Assembly: GCA_013285445.1 (NCBI GenBank)
Contig: CP053448.1
Span: 2,959,530-3,023,529, forward strand
Source of the DNA: Pseudomonadota bacterium
GTDB lineage: Bacteria > Pseudomonadota > Gammaproteobacteria > Xanthomonadales > Wenzhouxiangellaceae
Reading direction: 5' to 3'
DNA length: 64,000 nucleotides
Shown: piece after piece, positions 9,394 through 23,008 of the stretch
How the letters are laid out: each line of letters opens with the position of its first letter
Position numbering within the stretch: position 1 is the first letter of the stretch
Notes under the pieces: generated by a model
Databases searched by the model: none
Seen by the model: only the letters and a program-made list of their open reading frames with translations
Told to the model about the DNA's origin: nothing
Program-made: the position numbers and the translations under genes

Positions 9394-10215
9394 ATGATGA
9401 CAGGCCGTTCCGCACAACAACCGTTAGCGCGATCAGCATCGGTCAGCGACATCGGCAAGGTGCGACTCGAGAATCAGGACGCTGTCCTGGCCGACGAAAC
9501 ACTGGGGCTGTGGCTGGTTGCCGACGGCATGGGCGGGCACGCGGGCGGCGCCCGGGCCAGCGCGATCGCACGCGACACCGTGCACCAGCGCTTTGTCGCC
9601 GGCGATGGGCTGCAAACAGCAGTGATGGCGGCTCACCAGGCCATTCGAGAAGAGCAGCGCGACCACCCCGAGCTCAATGACATGGGCACCACGATCGTTG
9701 CCCTGGCCGAACAGGGCCAGGAGTACGAGATCTGCTGGGTAGGCGACAGCCGTGCCTATCGCTACGCACCGGCCAGCCAGCGACTCGAGAGACTGACCCA
9801 CGATCACAACGTGGCGGGCGTTCTGGTTGCCTCGGGTGCGTTAACGCCCGATGAGGCCACCCGTCACCCGCAGCGCCATGTACTCACCGACTGTCTCGGG
9901 CTGTCGGGCTCGGACGATCCACGAATCGATATGACGCGTGGACGCTGGCAGCCGGATGACATCATCGTCCTGTGTTCCGACGGCCTGTCCGGAGAGCTCG
10001 AGGACGGCCGAATCGCCGCCATCATCCGTCAACAGCCGTCGGCCAGGGACATCGTGCGTGAGCTGCTCGACGAAGCAATGGCCGCCGGTGCGCGCGACAA
10101 TGTCTCGGTCGTCGTGATCGATGCCCCGAAACAACTGCAGATGGCTCGGCAACGCCGGCGCTGGCCGTTCGGTCTGAAATTCTGGAAGCATGGAGGGAAT
10201 GATCGTGAACAGTGA
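9394..10215 (+). CDS. PP2C-family Ser/Thr protein phosphatase
   Basis: A 273-residue Stp1-type phosphatase that removes phosphate from Ser/Thr residues using two metal ions. Visible motifs in order: ENQDAVL, VADGMGGHAGG, DMGTTIVAL, GDSRAYRY, LCSDGLSGEL and RDNVSVVVID, supplying the conserved metal-binding Asp residues. No membrane segment. The next gene encodes an FHA phosphothreonine-binding protein overlapping its end, so the two likely act in one phospho-signalling path; the TPR kinase at 46917-49319 is the only eukaryote-like kinase in the window. Confidence 0.92.
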   Translation: MMTGRSAQQPLARSASVSDIGKVRLENQDAVLADETLGLWLVADGMGGHAGGARASAIARDTVHQRFVAGDGLQTAVMAAHQAIREEQRDHPELNDMGTTIVALAEQGQEYEICWVGDSRAYRYAPASQRLERLTHDHNVAGVLVASGALTPDEATRHPQRHVLTDCLGLSGSDDPRIDMTRGRWQPDDIIVLCSDGLSGELEDGRIAAIIRQQPSARDIVRELLDEAMAAGARDNVSVVVIDAPKQLQMARQRRRWPFGLKFWKHGGNDREQ

Positions 10216-10720
10216 GCATGAAAGACCGGAAAAGCGGCGCGGCAAGGACCAGGGGCCTCAGGGCACGCAGGTCTTCAGCCGTGATGAAGTCGACAAGCTG
10301 ATCAGCGAGGCAAGCGCCGGTGAAGGGCACGGCCGCAGCGCCGAATTGACCGGCGTCAGTGCCTCGGTCAGCGGTCAGTCAATCAGGCTGCCATCGGCAC
10401 GCGTGCTGGTCGGGCGCGCTGAACGCTGCGACATCCGCCTGGATGACGCCAGCGTTTCGTCGGAACACGCCAGGCTCGTTCAGGACAGCCGCGGCTGGCA
10501 CGTGGTCAACCTGCTTTCGACCAACGGTACTTTCGTCAACGACGAAAAGGTCTCCAATGCGCCCGTCGGCAGCGGTGACCGAATCCGGTTCGGGCGCGTC
10601 GAGTTCATTTTTCACGACCCCGACGCCGGCGAACAAAGCGGCGCGGCCAGCTGGAAGAAATGGCTGCCATGGGTCGGGCTGGCTGCCGTGGCAGCAGTGG
10701 TGGTCCTGCTGTTGTGGTGA
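10205..10720 (+). CDS. FHA-domain protein with C-terminal membrane anchor
   Basis: A soluble FHA domain (residues about 60-135; LVGRAERCDIRLDD, SSEHARLV, LLSTNGTFVNDEKV) binds phosphothreonine peptides, and a C-terminal helix (WVGLAAVAAVVVLLLW) anchors the tail. An ATG at 10190 is in frame, but GGAGGGA at 10192-10198 places the best-spaced start at GTG 10205; both overlap the phosphatase gene. The tail-anchor topology would hold the FHA domain on the cytoplasmic face. Partner proteins are unknown. Confidence 0.8.
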   Translation: MNSEHERPEKRRGKDQGPQGTQVFSRDEVDKLISEASAGEGHGRSAELTGVSASVSGQSIRLPSARVLVGRAERCDIRLDDASVSSEHARLVQDSRGWHVVNLLSTNGTFVNDEKVSNAPVGSGDRIRFGRVEFIFHDPDAGEQSGAASWKKWLPWVGLAAVAAVVVLLLW

Positions 10721-10727
10721 GGCATTA

Positions 10728-10754
10728 CGGCGGGAATGGCCGGCCATCCCGCCG
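10728..10754. terminator. Bidirectional hairpin between FHA gene and crp
   Basis: CGGCGGG and CCCGCCG arms enclose a nested GGCC palindrome in the 63-bp gap between two convergent genes. No clear T-run on either side. Confidence 0.5.
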
Positions 10755-10783
10755 CATTGACCGATCCCGATGCGGCAGCGCAA

Positions 10784-11452
10784 TCAGCCGGGCGGACCCT
10801 TGTAGGTCCCGAGCACCACAACCGTCTTGCCTGATGCCCGGATCATGCCTTCTTCCTCGAGATTCTTCATCACTCGCCCGGCCATTTCGCGCGAGCAGCC
10901 CACAATTCGGCTGAGTTCCTGTCGTGTGACCCGGATCTGGGTGCCTTCGGGGTGGGAGATGGCGTCCGGCTCTCCGCACAGATCAATCAGCGCCTTGGCT
11001 ACACGCCCCTGGGTATCGAGAAAGGCGAGGTGGTAAACCTTGCGCCGGGTGTAGAGCAAACGCTGCGCCAGCTTTGAGCCAATCGCGGTCAGGATGTCGA
11101 TGGCATGCGACCGCAGCGCATTGTCAAGCGCGTCGCGCAGGCGTGCGTAGGACACCTCGGCCACTTCGCAGCGCGTGCGGGTGCGCACCAGTGATTCGCG
11201 CTGGGTCGGCTTCATGAACAGGCCCATTTCGCCAATGAAGTCACCCGGATTGAGATAGCTCAGTATGAGCTCACGGCCGTCTTCACCCTCAGTCGAAACG
11301 GATACGGACCCCTCGATGAGATAAAGCAGGCTTTCACCGGAATCGCCCGGGCGCATGATGGTGGTCTTGGCCGGGTATTGGTGACGCTCGCAGATCGAGA
11401 GAAATCGATCCATGGCCTCACGATCGATCGGATAGAACTGGAATTCGCGCAT
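10784..11452 (-). CDS. crp: CRP/FNR-family regulator (Vfr/Clp type)
   Basis: A 222-residue transcription factor. A cyclic-nucleotide-binding fold occupies residues about 20-130 (PGDSGESLLYLIEGSVSV, FIGEMGLF, with the phosphate-binding Arg region QRESLVRT), followed by the dimer helix and a helix-turn-helix (VTRQELSRIVGCSREMAGRVMKNLEEEG). These match Vfr/CRP rather than oxygen-sensing FNR, since the N-terminal cysteine set is absent. The open frame runs 88 codons further upstream, but ATG 11452 gives the normal family length. Target genes cannot be told from here. Confidence 0.9.
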   Translation of the reverse strand: MREFQFYPIDREAMDRFLSICERHQYPAKTTIMRPGDSGESLLYLIEGSVSVSTEGEDGRELILSYLNPGDFIGEMGLFMKPTQRESLVRTRTRCEVAEVSYARLRDALDNALRSHAIDILTAIGSKLAQRLLYTRRKVYHLAFLDTQGRVAKALIDLCGEPDAISHPEGTQIRVTRQELSRIVGCSREMAGRVMKNLEEEGMIRASGKTVVVLGTYKGPPG

Positions 11453-11654
11453 TGTTATCGGTCTTGTTGTGGTTTGATCAGCCGGCATAGGTGCCAGAAA
11501 TCCTTTCAATGGGACAATTCTGCCCCTGTCTGTGACATACGTCAAACGAAGGCGCAGTTTACCGGCATGGTTTCGCATGTCGGGTGGACTGGAAACAAGC
11601 CCGTTCCATCGTCGATAATGACCGGCTTCAGCCGCGCGACAGGTTCCCCACACC

Positions 11655-12446
11655 ATGGTCTTACGTCGTATCAAACTCCACGGCTTCAACAATCTGACCA
11701 AAGCACTGAGCTTCAATATCTACGATCTGTGTTTCGCAACCACCGCAGCGCAGCGCAAGGATTACATCGCCTACATCGATGAGGCCTACAACGCCGAACG
11801 TCTGACGCAGATTCTGACTGACGTGGCCGGCATCATCGGCGCCAATATTCTCAACATCGCCCGCCAGGATTACGAGCCGCAGGGCGCCAGTGTGACCATG
11901 CTGATCGCCGAGGAGCCGGTCGACAACAGCATCGACGCCGGATTGGCCGCACCCGGACCGCTGCCCGAATCGGTGGTCGGTCATCTCGACAAGAGCCACA
12001 TCACCGTTCATACCTATCCGGAAAGCCATCCCGACGACGGCATTTGTACTTTCCGGGCCGATATCGACGTGGCCACCTGCGGCGTGATCTCGCCGCTCAA
12101 GGCGCTTAACTACCTGATTCACAGTTTCGAGTCGGACATCGTCACGGTCGATTACCGCGTGCGCGGATTCACCCGGGACGTGCGTGGACGCAAGCATTTC
12201 ATCGATCACAAGATCACGTCGATTCAGGACTACTTCAGTCGCGATACCAAGAAGGCCTACGAGATGATCGATGTCAACGTCTACCAGGAAAACCTGTTCC
12301 ACACCAAAATGAGACTGAAGCACTTCGACCTGGACAACTACCTGTTCGGTATCGACGCCGACCAGCTCGAAAAGCGCGAACGCAACCGGATTGAACGGCG
12401 CCTGCGCAAGGAAATGCAGGAGTTGTTCTACGGGCGGAACCTTTGA
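11655..12446 (+). CDS. speD: S-adenosylmethionine decarboxylase proenzyme
   Basis: A 263-residue class 1A (E. coli-type) enzyme that supplies aminopropyl groups for spermidine. It self-cleaves to make a pyruvoyl cofactor; the cleavage serine is Ser114 in [10 protein letters not shown]. Other conserved blocks are [49 protein letters not shown] and [14 protein letters not shown]. No speE spermidine synthase gene lies nearby. Confidence 0.96.
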   Translation: MVLRRIKLHGFNNLTKALSFNIYDLCFATTAAQRKDYIAYIDEAYNAERLTQILTDVAGIIGANILNIARQDYEPQGASVTMLIAEEPVDNSIDAGLAAPGPLPESVVGHLDKSHITVHTYPESHPDDGICTFRADIDVATCGVISPLKALNYLIHSFESDIVTVDYRVRGFTRDVRGRKHFIDHKITSIQDYFSRDTKKAYEMIDVNVYQENLFHTKMRLKHFDLDNYLFGIDADQLEKRERNRIERRLRKEMQELFYGRNL

Positions 12447-12525
12447 TCCTTGTTGATCCGGCACCGGTCGACGGGTTCAGAATGTCCTGGCGCTGGAGCT
12501 CTTGGCCACGCGGCCGCAGACCGTT

Positions 12526-15500
12526 TCAGTCGCCGACTCCCGAGAGCGGGTCATCGATGGCGCTGACGATCCACTCCCTGAGCTCGGCGGCCTTTTCAGG
12601 CTTGAGTCCGGCCAGGCTGGCCAGCTCGGCGGCAGTGATGGCCGGGTCATCAGTCACTGTGGCCAGGTAGCCGTTTTCCTCAAGCCATTGCTCGAGTGCA
12701 TCGGTGACGTCGGAGCGGAAGCGCGCCACCCGACCCTCGCGCAGCCCTTCGACCAGCGCAACCGGATGATTGCCCACTGCCTCAAGCAGCTTGAGCACGC
12801 GCGGCATGAACGTATCGCTGATCTGGCCGAATGCATCGAGCGCGCCGGCGTCGACCGGCCGGTGATGGCGACGACGCCAGTCGTCGAGCACCCGACTTGC
12901 GGCGTGGCAGCGCTGCCCCAGTTGCTTCCGGGTTGCGGCGTCAAGCACGGCCTCATCGCAATCGGCTTCCAGGTAGCCGGTCAGTTCGCCGATACGCCCC
13001 AGCTCCAGGCGTATCAGCCGTGCGGCCAGCGCAAGATCATCGTGCAACAGGTGAAACACGCTGACTTCGCCCGTGCCCAGCCATGGATTGATCGGGTTGA
13101 TGCCGGCCTGCCGCGCCCAGTCGACAGGCGACTGGCCGTTGGGCTGCGGCACGTCGCGACGGCGTGCTTCGCTGTCGGGCATGGTCAATTCGAGCGGCGC
13201 CACCTGATCGCGTCGCACCTGGGCCATGTCGATCACGCAGGGCGCGGCAGATTCGCCGAGCCACTCCGACCAGGCAGCCGCTTCTCCAGGCTGCGCGGTC
13301 AGGTAGAACATCTGGCGTCCCGCAGCGGTAATCTCCTGTATCGACTCGACCACCTGACGATAGCGATCCGGATCGGAGGTGGTCAATACTTCATCCAGGA
13401 ACACCGGCAGCGGCTCCCGATTGCGTTCGGCCTGTTCGATCCACGCCAGGCGCAGCGCCAGCAGCAACTGCGCTCGAGTTGCCGTGGACAGCTCGGCCAG
13501 GTCCACAGCGCGTTCAGCGCGCGCATCGAACGCGGCAAAACGGCCCTGCTCGAACAACAGCCGATAGCGATAGTGTGTAAAGTGCTGAAACCATCGCGCG
13601 CCCGCGCGCAGCGCCGCCGGCTCGTTGTCGGCCTGATGGGCCTGACGCACATCATCGAGCAAGGCCTTGCCGGCCGCCGAGAGCAAGTGTCGCTCGAGCT
13701 CGGCGCCAAGCGCCAGGCGCAGGCTTTCATACTGGTGCGTCAGCGCGGTCAGCTCGTGTCGCTCGATGGCGTCTTCGTGGCGAGTCTGAATCGAGGCAAT
13801 TTGACGATTGATGTCATCGCGAGTTGCGGCCTCGGCGGCCAACCCGTCACGTCGCTCCGATAACGCCTCGCGCTGCTGACTGCGGGCTTGCTCCAGCAAC
13901 TCGCCATCCGTTGACAGGCGCTGTTCCAGACGGGTGATTTCGGTCGACAGCTCGCGTCGCTGCTGCTCGAGTTGGCGCCACTCCTCGAATTTCTCCAGAC
14001 GCTCGATCAGAGTGCGTCGTGCCCCGGGTTTGACACCGGCCTGCTCATAGACGGCTCGCGCCCGGCCCTGCAGGGTCTCGATATCGGCTTCCAGTTCCTT
14101 GAGTCGGTGCCTGCTCGCCTTGATCTCATTGTGCAACTCGGCGTTGGCACGAATGCGGGGCGCCAGCTGATGGATCAGTGAAGACAGGTTGCGGCTGGTG
14201 ATCTCGGACGGATCTTCGATGCCATGGCGATGCAGCAGTTCGCCGACGCGCCGGCGGCAGGCCGCATGCTGCTCGCGCGCGCGAGCCAGCTCGTCCCGAT
14301 GCTGTCTGAAGGCACAATCGGCCTGCTGCCAGTCCTGCAGGTGCCGCGCCCACAGCAAAAACCCGGTTTCCAGCCGGCTGTCCGGATCAAGCCCCAGCTT
14401 TCCCGTGCATTCTTCCAGCCGTTTGCGCGCCTGCTCGAACAGATCGCGTTCCTGATTGAGCCGCTCGCGTATATCGGCTGTTCGTTCCCGTTGCACGGCC
14501 TGGTGTGTGGCCAGCTCGAGCTCTTTTTCGAGCCGCTCCAGACGCGTTTCAACCTCACCTTCGCTCCATCCCAGCGGCGCCTCGACACCGGTCTGCTCAA
14601 ACTGCGCCCGGGCCTGGCCCAGCGCGCGGAATCGCATGACAAAACGAATGCTCAATCCCAGCGGCACCCCCATCGCAACCAGGATCAGCAGCACAAGCTC
14701 CGGATGCGCCGGCACATCCTGCGGTCCCAGCAGACGCCAGCCAGCCAGCCCGGATGACACGGTCAACCCGCCCCAGAGCACGCCCTCAAGCGGCGAAAGG
14801 CGGCTCAGCTCGAGCCAGTCGGCGAGCGCGTCGCGTGCCTGCCGCAGGGCGTCCGGCAGCACCCCCTGGTCGCTGACCGGGGCATGGACGCGCGCAAGCT
14901 CTCCCGACAGCGCACGGATCTTCTCGCGCCGCGCCAGCACCCGATCGGTATAGCGCTCGATCTCCTCGAGGATCTGCTGCGAGATCTCGGGCAGCGCCGT
15001 GATCTTGCGCGCACCCAGCCGCTTTGCGGCGATCGATCGCTCCTCATCGGCACGTTCGAGTGCGACCGCCTGTTGCTCGATCCGCCGCTCCAGTTCGGCC
15101 AGCTGGTCGCGGGCAGAGGCCAGCTCCGACTGCACCGCTTCAAGCTGCTGCGGATCGACCCCGCCACCGCGCTCGAGCTTGCCGGACGCACGCGTCAGGG
15201 CGGTCTGTACCAATTCGTGCTCGCCGCGGCGCTCGGCAATTCGCTCCTCCGCCTGGTCCAGACGCGAGAGCTCGTCACCGCTCAGGCGATCCATGCCGCC
15301 CGGGAACTCCTCGATCAGGGTATGCTCGAGCGCGGTGCGTCTGGCCACGGCATCAGCCAGCGCAAGCGCGTCTTCACAGGCCTCAAGCCGGCGCGCTGCC
15401 TCCGCGGTTCGCCTGAGCTCGTCTTTCAATGTGGCCAGACTGTCGACCGCCTCCGTGAGTCGTTCGTACTCCCGCTCCTTTTCCTCGATGCGCCGGCCAA

Positions 15501-15975
15501 GCTCGGCCAGCTCCCGAGCGCGCTTCTGCGGGCGCGCTGCGGGCGCCAGGGGCGGCGTGGCGACGGGTTCGTCGAGGTCATAACCGCCGGCCAGCATGGT
15601 GCGAATGGCGGCCGCAATATGACTGTCCGTGGAACCGAGATGGGTCAGGTCTTCGGAGCTGATCAGATAGGCTCCGATGCTTTCGGCCGGGGGCAGCTGG
15701 GGCGGCGGCATCGGGCGGGTGCCATCCGTCCAGGTCACGGTCCGTCCATGGCGCTCACTGTCAACGAGCGCCTCGCCTATGTGCCAGCGCGCTCGAACCT
15801 GGCAAAAGTCCTCGGTCAGCTCGGGATAGAGAAGGGCACGGACGGCGCGAATGATGCTGGACTTGCCCGATGCGTTCGGGCCGGTGATGAAATTGACGCC
15901 GTCTGTGGCAAAGCGAATGGCGACCGGTTCATCCAGTCCGGCCAGGCTGCGTATATCGATGCGCTCAAGCTTCAT
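12526..15975 (-). CDS. SMC-like ATPase, YhaN/SbcC type, with C-terminal extension
   Basis: A 1149-residue coiled-coil ATPase likely working with the nuclease encoded just upstream. Walker A is GPNASGKSS (residues 32-40); a signature-like LSTATRAQLLLAL and Walker B PLPVFLDEVL lie near residues 880-930. The long coiled coil between them carries two hydrophobic segments (GLTVSSGLAGWRLL and LVLLILVAMGVPLGL) as in YhaN-type proteins, implying membrane contact. About 230 residues follow Walker B, ending in a helical hairpin region (ITAAELASLAGLKPEKAAELREWI), which is more than a plain SbcC needs. Its ATG overlaps the upstream stop by 4 nt. Confidence 0.85.
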   Translation of the reverse strand: MKLERIDIRSLAGLDEPVAIRFATDGVNFITGPNASGKSSIIRAVRALLYPELTEDFCQVRARWHIGEALVDSERHGRTVTWTDGTRPMPPPQLPPAESIGAYLISSEDLTHLGSTDSHIAAAIRTMLAGGYDLDEPVATPPLAPAARPQKRARELAELGRRIEEKEREYERLTEAVDSLATLKDELRRTAEAARRLEACEDALALADAVARRTALEHTLIEEFPGGMDRLSGDELSRLDQAEERIAERRGEHELVQTALTRASGKLERGGGVDPQQLEAVQSELASARDQLAELERRIEQQAVALERADEERSIAAKRLGARKITALPEISQQILEEIERYTDRVLARREKIRALSGELARVHAPVSDQGVLPDALRQARDALADWLELSRLSPLEGVLWGGLTVSSGLAGWRLLGPQDVPAHPELVLLILVAMGVPLGLSIRFVMRFRALGQARAQFEQTGVEAPLGWSEGEVETRLERLEKELELATHQAVQRERTADIRERLNQERDLFEQARKRLEECTGKLGLDPDSRLETGFLLWARHLQDWQQADCAFRQHRDELARAREQHAACRRRVGELLHRHGIEDPSEITSRNLSSLIHQLAPRIRANAELHNEIKASRHRLKELEADIETLQGRARAVYEQAGVKPGARRTLIERLEKFEEWRQLEQQRRELSTEITRLEQRLSTDGELLEQARSQQREALSERRDGLAAEAATRDDINRQIASIQTRHEDAIERHELTALTHQYESLRLALGAELERHLLSAAGKALLDDVRQAHQADNEPAALRAGARWFQHFTHYRYRLLFEQGRFAAFDARAERAVDLAELSTATRAQLLLALRLAWIEQAERNREPLPVFLDEVLTTSDPDRYRQVVESIQEITAAGRQMFYLTAQPGEAAAWSEWLGESAAPCVIDMAQVRRDQVAPLELTMPDSEARRRDVPQPNGQSPVDWARQAGINPINPWLGTGEVSVFHLLHDDLALAARLIRLELGRIGELTGYLEADCDEAVLDAATRKQLGQRCHAASRVLDDWRRRHHRPVDAGALDAFGQISDTFMPRVLKLLEAVGNHPVALVEGLREGRVARFRSDVTDALEQWLEENGYLATVTDDPAITAAELASLAGLKPEKAAELREWIVSAIDDPLSGVGD

Positions 15976-17228
15976 CGTGTCGCTCGCCGCTGCCCGAGCA
16001 GGCGTGCCAGCGCGATCCGCCCTGCCCGCTCCAGCCAGGCGGCAACGGCGCTGTCGTCCAGGTCTTGTCCTAGCGCCGCAAATTCGCGCGAGCGGACCAC
16101 CGGCACCAATGTCCTGCGGCCAAGCTCAACCAGGCGCGCGTATTCCTCGCATTCGGGATCTTCCAGAGCCAGCAGGCGCCTGGCCAGCAGCGCGCAGGGG
16201 TCGTCCTGGCTGGCCAGGCGTCTGAGGTCGATGCGCGGCAGCACTGCGCAGCTCATCGACTGAACAAAGCACGCTGTCTCTGCTTCCTGCCAATGGCGCG
16301 TCTCTTCTGCCAGGCGCCCGGCTTCGTCAGCCATTCCTGCGGCATCATCATGCCGCCCGCTCAACGTGACGCGCAGCCCGAGCGCTGTCGGCGGCATCTC
16401 GCGCTCCTGCAGGCGGCTGACGGTTTCCCGACACACGCCAATCAGGCGTTCCGACAGCGCTTCAGGACCGGGCAGGTCGGAGCAGTCGATATCGAGCGCT
16501 TCGTAATGCAAGGGCGCCAGCGCCACATGATCAGCGGCAATGGCGCCCCCGCCGATGTGAAACAGCCATGGTCCACGCGCTCCGGTTTCCGAAGCACGCA
16601 GCGCTGTGGCCGAACCCAGGTAGCCGATTGGGCGATCGACATCCAGCTGGTCGGGCTGATGGATGTGTCCGAGCAGCCAGGCATCGACCGGCGCCTGTTC
16701 GAGCTCAGCGCTCGAGACCGGCGCGTGCACGCTGCCGGAACGATCACGATCACAGTGCAGAAGCCCCACTACGGGCCCCTTTTCGGGCTTGAGTTTCAAA
16801 CTTTTCAGAGGACTGTGCCTGACCCGAGATTCGTGAAACGACCAGCCAAGGACGATGACATCATCAAGCTGATAGCGCTGCCATTGTCCGCCGGCACCGA
16901 GCACATTCAGGCCCGGCAGCTCGCCGGCCAGGCGCGGCAACACGTGGGTGTCATGATTGCCCGCAACCGCGATCACAGGGATGCCCGCATCCAGCAAGCG
17001 TTCGAGCCCCTTCTTGAGCTGGCCATAGGCGACGAAGAAATCACGCGAACGGTCGACCAGATCACCGGCCAGCAAGACGCCGTCGACTCGCCGGTCAATG
17101 GCCAGGTCGACACAGCGTTTCCATGCAACCTCCGGACCCAGCTCATCCGAACGCTGACCGAGATCGCTCGGCAGCGCGACGCTGGGACGACCGAGGTGCA
17201 GGTCGCCAATGGCAAGCAGGGTCGTCAT
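15972..17228 (-). CDS. Metallophosphoesterase, SbcD/YhaO-type DNA-repair nuclease
   Basis: A 418-residue nuclease subunit. The binuclear-metal motifs are clear: GDLHLGRPSV at the N-terminus, LLAGDLVDRS, AVAGNHDTHV and LLGHIHQPDQLD. Length is close to SbcD/Mre11 proteins. It overlaps the SMC-like ATPase gene by 4 nt, so the pair is made together and likely forms an Mre11-Rad50-like complex that trims DNA ends or hairpins. Confidence 0.9.
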   Translation of the reverse strand: MTTLLAIGDLHLGRPSVALPSDLGQRSDELGPEVAWKRCVDLAIDRRVDGVLLAGDLVDRSRDFFVAYGQLKKGLERLLDAGIPVIAVAGNHDTHVLPRLAGELPGLNVLGAGGQWQRYQLDDVIVLGWSFHESRVRHSPLKSLKLKPEKGPVVGLLHCDRDRSGSVHAPVSSAELEQAPVDAWLLGHIHQPDQLDVDRPIGYLGSATALRASETGARGPWLFHIGGGAIAADHVALAPLHYEALDIDCSDLPGPEALSERLIGVCRETVSRLQEREMPPTALGLRVTLSGRHDDAAGMADEAGRLAEETRHWQEAETACFVQSMSCAVLPRIDLRRLASQDDPCALLARRLLALEDPECEEYARLVELGRRTLVPVVRSREFAALGQDLDDSAVAAWLERAGRIALARLLGQRRATR

Positions 17229-17317
17229 GTCAATCAGTCGCGGATCCGTTCACGCTCGGCGATTCGACGGCTCAACATAAAGGATCAATGCCGGGCAGAC
17301 AAGCAGACCCGCTCCGG

Positions 17318-19201
<1,884 letters not shown>

Positions 19202-19384
19202 TCAGAATGACAAGACGGGTTCAGGGTTCAGGGTTCAGGAAAAACGCACGGACGAGAAGGTAATCTTCAACGCGCAAAGGTCTTGATTTGGCGGTATGGT
19301 ATCGCAGTCCCGCCAGATGTGACCCGCGCAGGTTGCGGTCGCCAGTTTGACGCCAACCTGCCGCGCGATGTTCCCGCACGGCGT

Positions 19385-19415
19385 GCGTAGGTCGCGGTCG
19401 CATCCGCGACGGACA
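19385..19415 (+). repeat. REP-like palindrome, copy 1
   Basis: GTAGGTCGCGGTCGCATCC followed by GCGACGGACA; stem GTCGCGG/ (C)CGCGAC around a CGCAT-type loop. Shares a 31-nt identical block with the copy at 19435. Confidence 0.85.
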
Positions 19416-19434
19416 AAAAGGCAGTCTTGAACAC

Positions 19435-19465
19435 GCGTAGGTCGCGGTCGCATCCGCGACGGACA
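19435..19465 (+). repeat. REP-like palindrome, copy 2
   Basis: Identical over 31 nt to copy 1, exactly 50 bp downstream; the preceding CTTGAACNCG block is repeated too, so the unit is about 50 bp. Confidence 0.85.
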
Positions 19466-19546
19466 ACGTATCAACCTTGAACGCGCGTAGCTGATGTGTG
19501 TACAAATCCTCCAGGCCGTCTGATGCGTGTGCAAATCCGAGAGGTC

Positions 19547-19576
19547 GTCCGTCGGCGATGCGACGCCGACCTACGC
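19547..19576 (-). repeat. REP-like palindrome, copy 3 (inverted)
   Basis: GTCCGTCGGCGATGCGACG then CCGACCTACGC: the same element in reverse orientation, with compensating G/C changes that keep the stem. Confidence 0.8.
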
Positions 19577-19666
19577 AGATTCCGGCTGCGCGACCAAGCC
19601 GCCCCCACCGCCCATCGGCTGCCGACCTGAACCCTGATCATGGCCCTGGACCCTGAAACCTCCCCG

Positions 19667-20374
19667 ATGTCCTACCGCCTGCTCCGCCATCCCCGAGCCC
19701 GACGTCTGAGGCTGCGTGTCGAGTGCGACGGTTCCTTGGTGGTCACCGCACCGAAGCACCTGCGGCACAGTGAGATCGACCGCTTCGTGGCGGCCCGCAA
19801 GGACTGGATCAGGGCCGTGCGCGAGCGTCTGGCCCGCGCCAGGGCGGGACGCGACCCGGCCATCTTCAGCCTTCGCCCGGCGCGTATTGACTTGCCGGCA
19901 GTGGGAGAGACCTGGCGCGTGGTGCATGGGCAGGCCAGCGGCGAGCTCTGTGGCCAGGGCCCCGATACAGCGGAGTTGCTCTTGCAGTTGCCCGCGAACG
20001 AGCCCATCGAAGCTGTCGTCTGGCAGCTTCATGGCTGGCTGAAAAATCGCGCGCGCCATGCGCTGACCCCTCGGATCCAAGCACTGGCGCAGGCGCACGG
20101 CATGACCTACGGTCGGCTCAGCTTTCGCAACCAGAAATCACGCTGGGGCAGCTGCTCCTCGAAGGGTAATCTTTCACTTAACGCCCGGCTGCTGTTTTGC
20201 TCCCCCGAAGCCTGCCGTTATGTTCTGATCCACGAGCTCGTCCATCTCGAGCATCCGAATCACTCGCCGGATTTCTGGCAACGCGTCGCCGAACTCTGCC
20301 CCGACTATCGCCGGCACATGCGCGAACTCAAGACCGTTTGGCATCGCCTTCCCGATTGGGTCACTGCAAGCTGA
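19667..20374 (+). CDS. YgjP-like (DUF45, M48-type) metallopeptidase
   Basis: A 235-residue soluble protein with the zinc site HELVHLEHPNHSPDFW near the C-terminus, preceded by KSRWGSCSSKGNLSLNARL, the hallmark of the YgjP family. The N-terminal half is a small beta domain (RRLRLRVECDGSLVVTAPK). MSYRLLRH at 19667 matches the usual start; an in-frame ATG at 19640 would add nine residues from the repeat-derived leader. Substrate unknown. Confidence 0.88.
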   Translation: MSYRLLRHPRARRLRLRVECDGSLVVTAPKHLRHSEIDRFVAARKDWIRAVRERLARARAGRDPAIFSLRPARIDLPAVGETWRVVHGQASGELCGQGPDTAELLLQLPANEPIEAVVWQLHGWLKNRARHALTPRIQALAQAHGMTYGRLSFRNQKSRWGSCSSKGNLSLNARLLFCSPEACRYVLIHELVHLEHPNHSPDFWQRVAELCPDYRRHMRELKTVWHRLPDWVTAS

Positions 20375-20434
20375 CCGGATTCCCCGGAATGACCAGGGTC
20401 CAATGATTGAATGATGGAACGGAACCCTGGCCTC

Positions 20435-20465
20435 GTCCGTCGGGGATGCGACCCCGACCTACGGA
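20435..20465 (-). repeat. REP-like palindrome, copy 4
   Basis: GTCCGTCGGGGATGCGACC then CCGACCTACGGA, inverted relative to copies 1-2; stem GTCGGGG/CCCCGAC. Confidence 0.8.
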
Positions 20466-20579
20466 CGTCTTCGCTGTTCGATTGGGTCATTGGAATCTGT
20501 TTGTGACCGGATGCTTGAGATCTGGAATCTTCTGACGCGCTGCGTTCGTTCTGTTCTGCGTCATCACCCCGCACATCAA

Positions 20580-20606
20580 GGAAACGCGGCCAGCGGCCGC
20601 GTTTCC
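20580..20606. terminator. Strong hairpin downstream of hppA
   Basis: Perfect 12-bp inverted repeat GGAAACGCGGCC / GGCCGCGTTTCC with a 3-nt loop, 26 nt beyond the hppA stop. No T-tract; the gene on the other side ends at 20374, so it can serve both convergent genes. Confidence 0.6.
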
Positions 20607-20631
20607 AATGCACCAAATCTGACCTACCCGA

Positions 20632-22653
<2,022 letters not shown>

Positions 22654-23008
22654 TTTTGCTCCAAAATCGGACCGGTTGAGAAACGGTGATCCGGGCAGCT
22701 GCAGGCCCGGCCGGGATCGACGCTGGGTCGACCCCGGAAAATCGGACGATTGTAAGTAAAAACAGGCTGCAAAGGAAGGCTTTCGGCTGAGGTGACGCGA
22801 TCGGCCAGCGTGCAATCGCGCGCGAGCAACCCTATACTTGTACCGGATATGCATCGAAATCGCTGCATTCGGCCGACAGAGGGAGCCGGCCAGCCCGAGC
22901 CGCCGGACGAGATTCACCAGGGGGGCGGAACATCGAGGCGCTACAGCTGCCCGGGCACCGGCCGATCCATAAACGAATCTGTTTGAACCATGTACGGGTA
23001 ATGCGCAC
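22654..23008. promoter_or_regulatory. Divergent promoter region, hppA / ACT protein
   Basis: A 355-bp gap between divergent genes, less GC-rich than its surroundings. It has a TATACT -10-like box near 22830 reading right and a TACAAT-like box near 22750 reading toward hppA. No credible gene seen. Confidence 0.4.

Larger units (their letters stand above)
19202..19639. repeat. Repeat-rich spacer
   Basis: A 438-bp gap with no credible gene. From 19211 it has tandem GGGTTCA units; then two direct copies 50 bp apart of a REP-like palindrome, an inverted third copy, and TGAACCCTG units again near 19626. Details are in the individual repeat entries. Confidence 0.8.
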
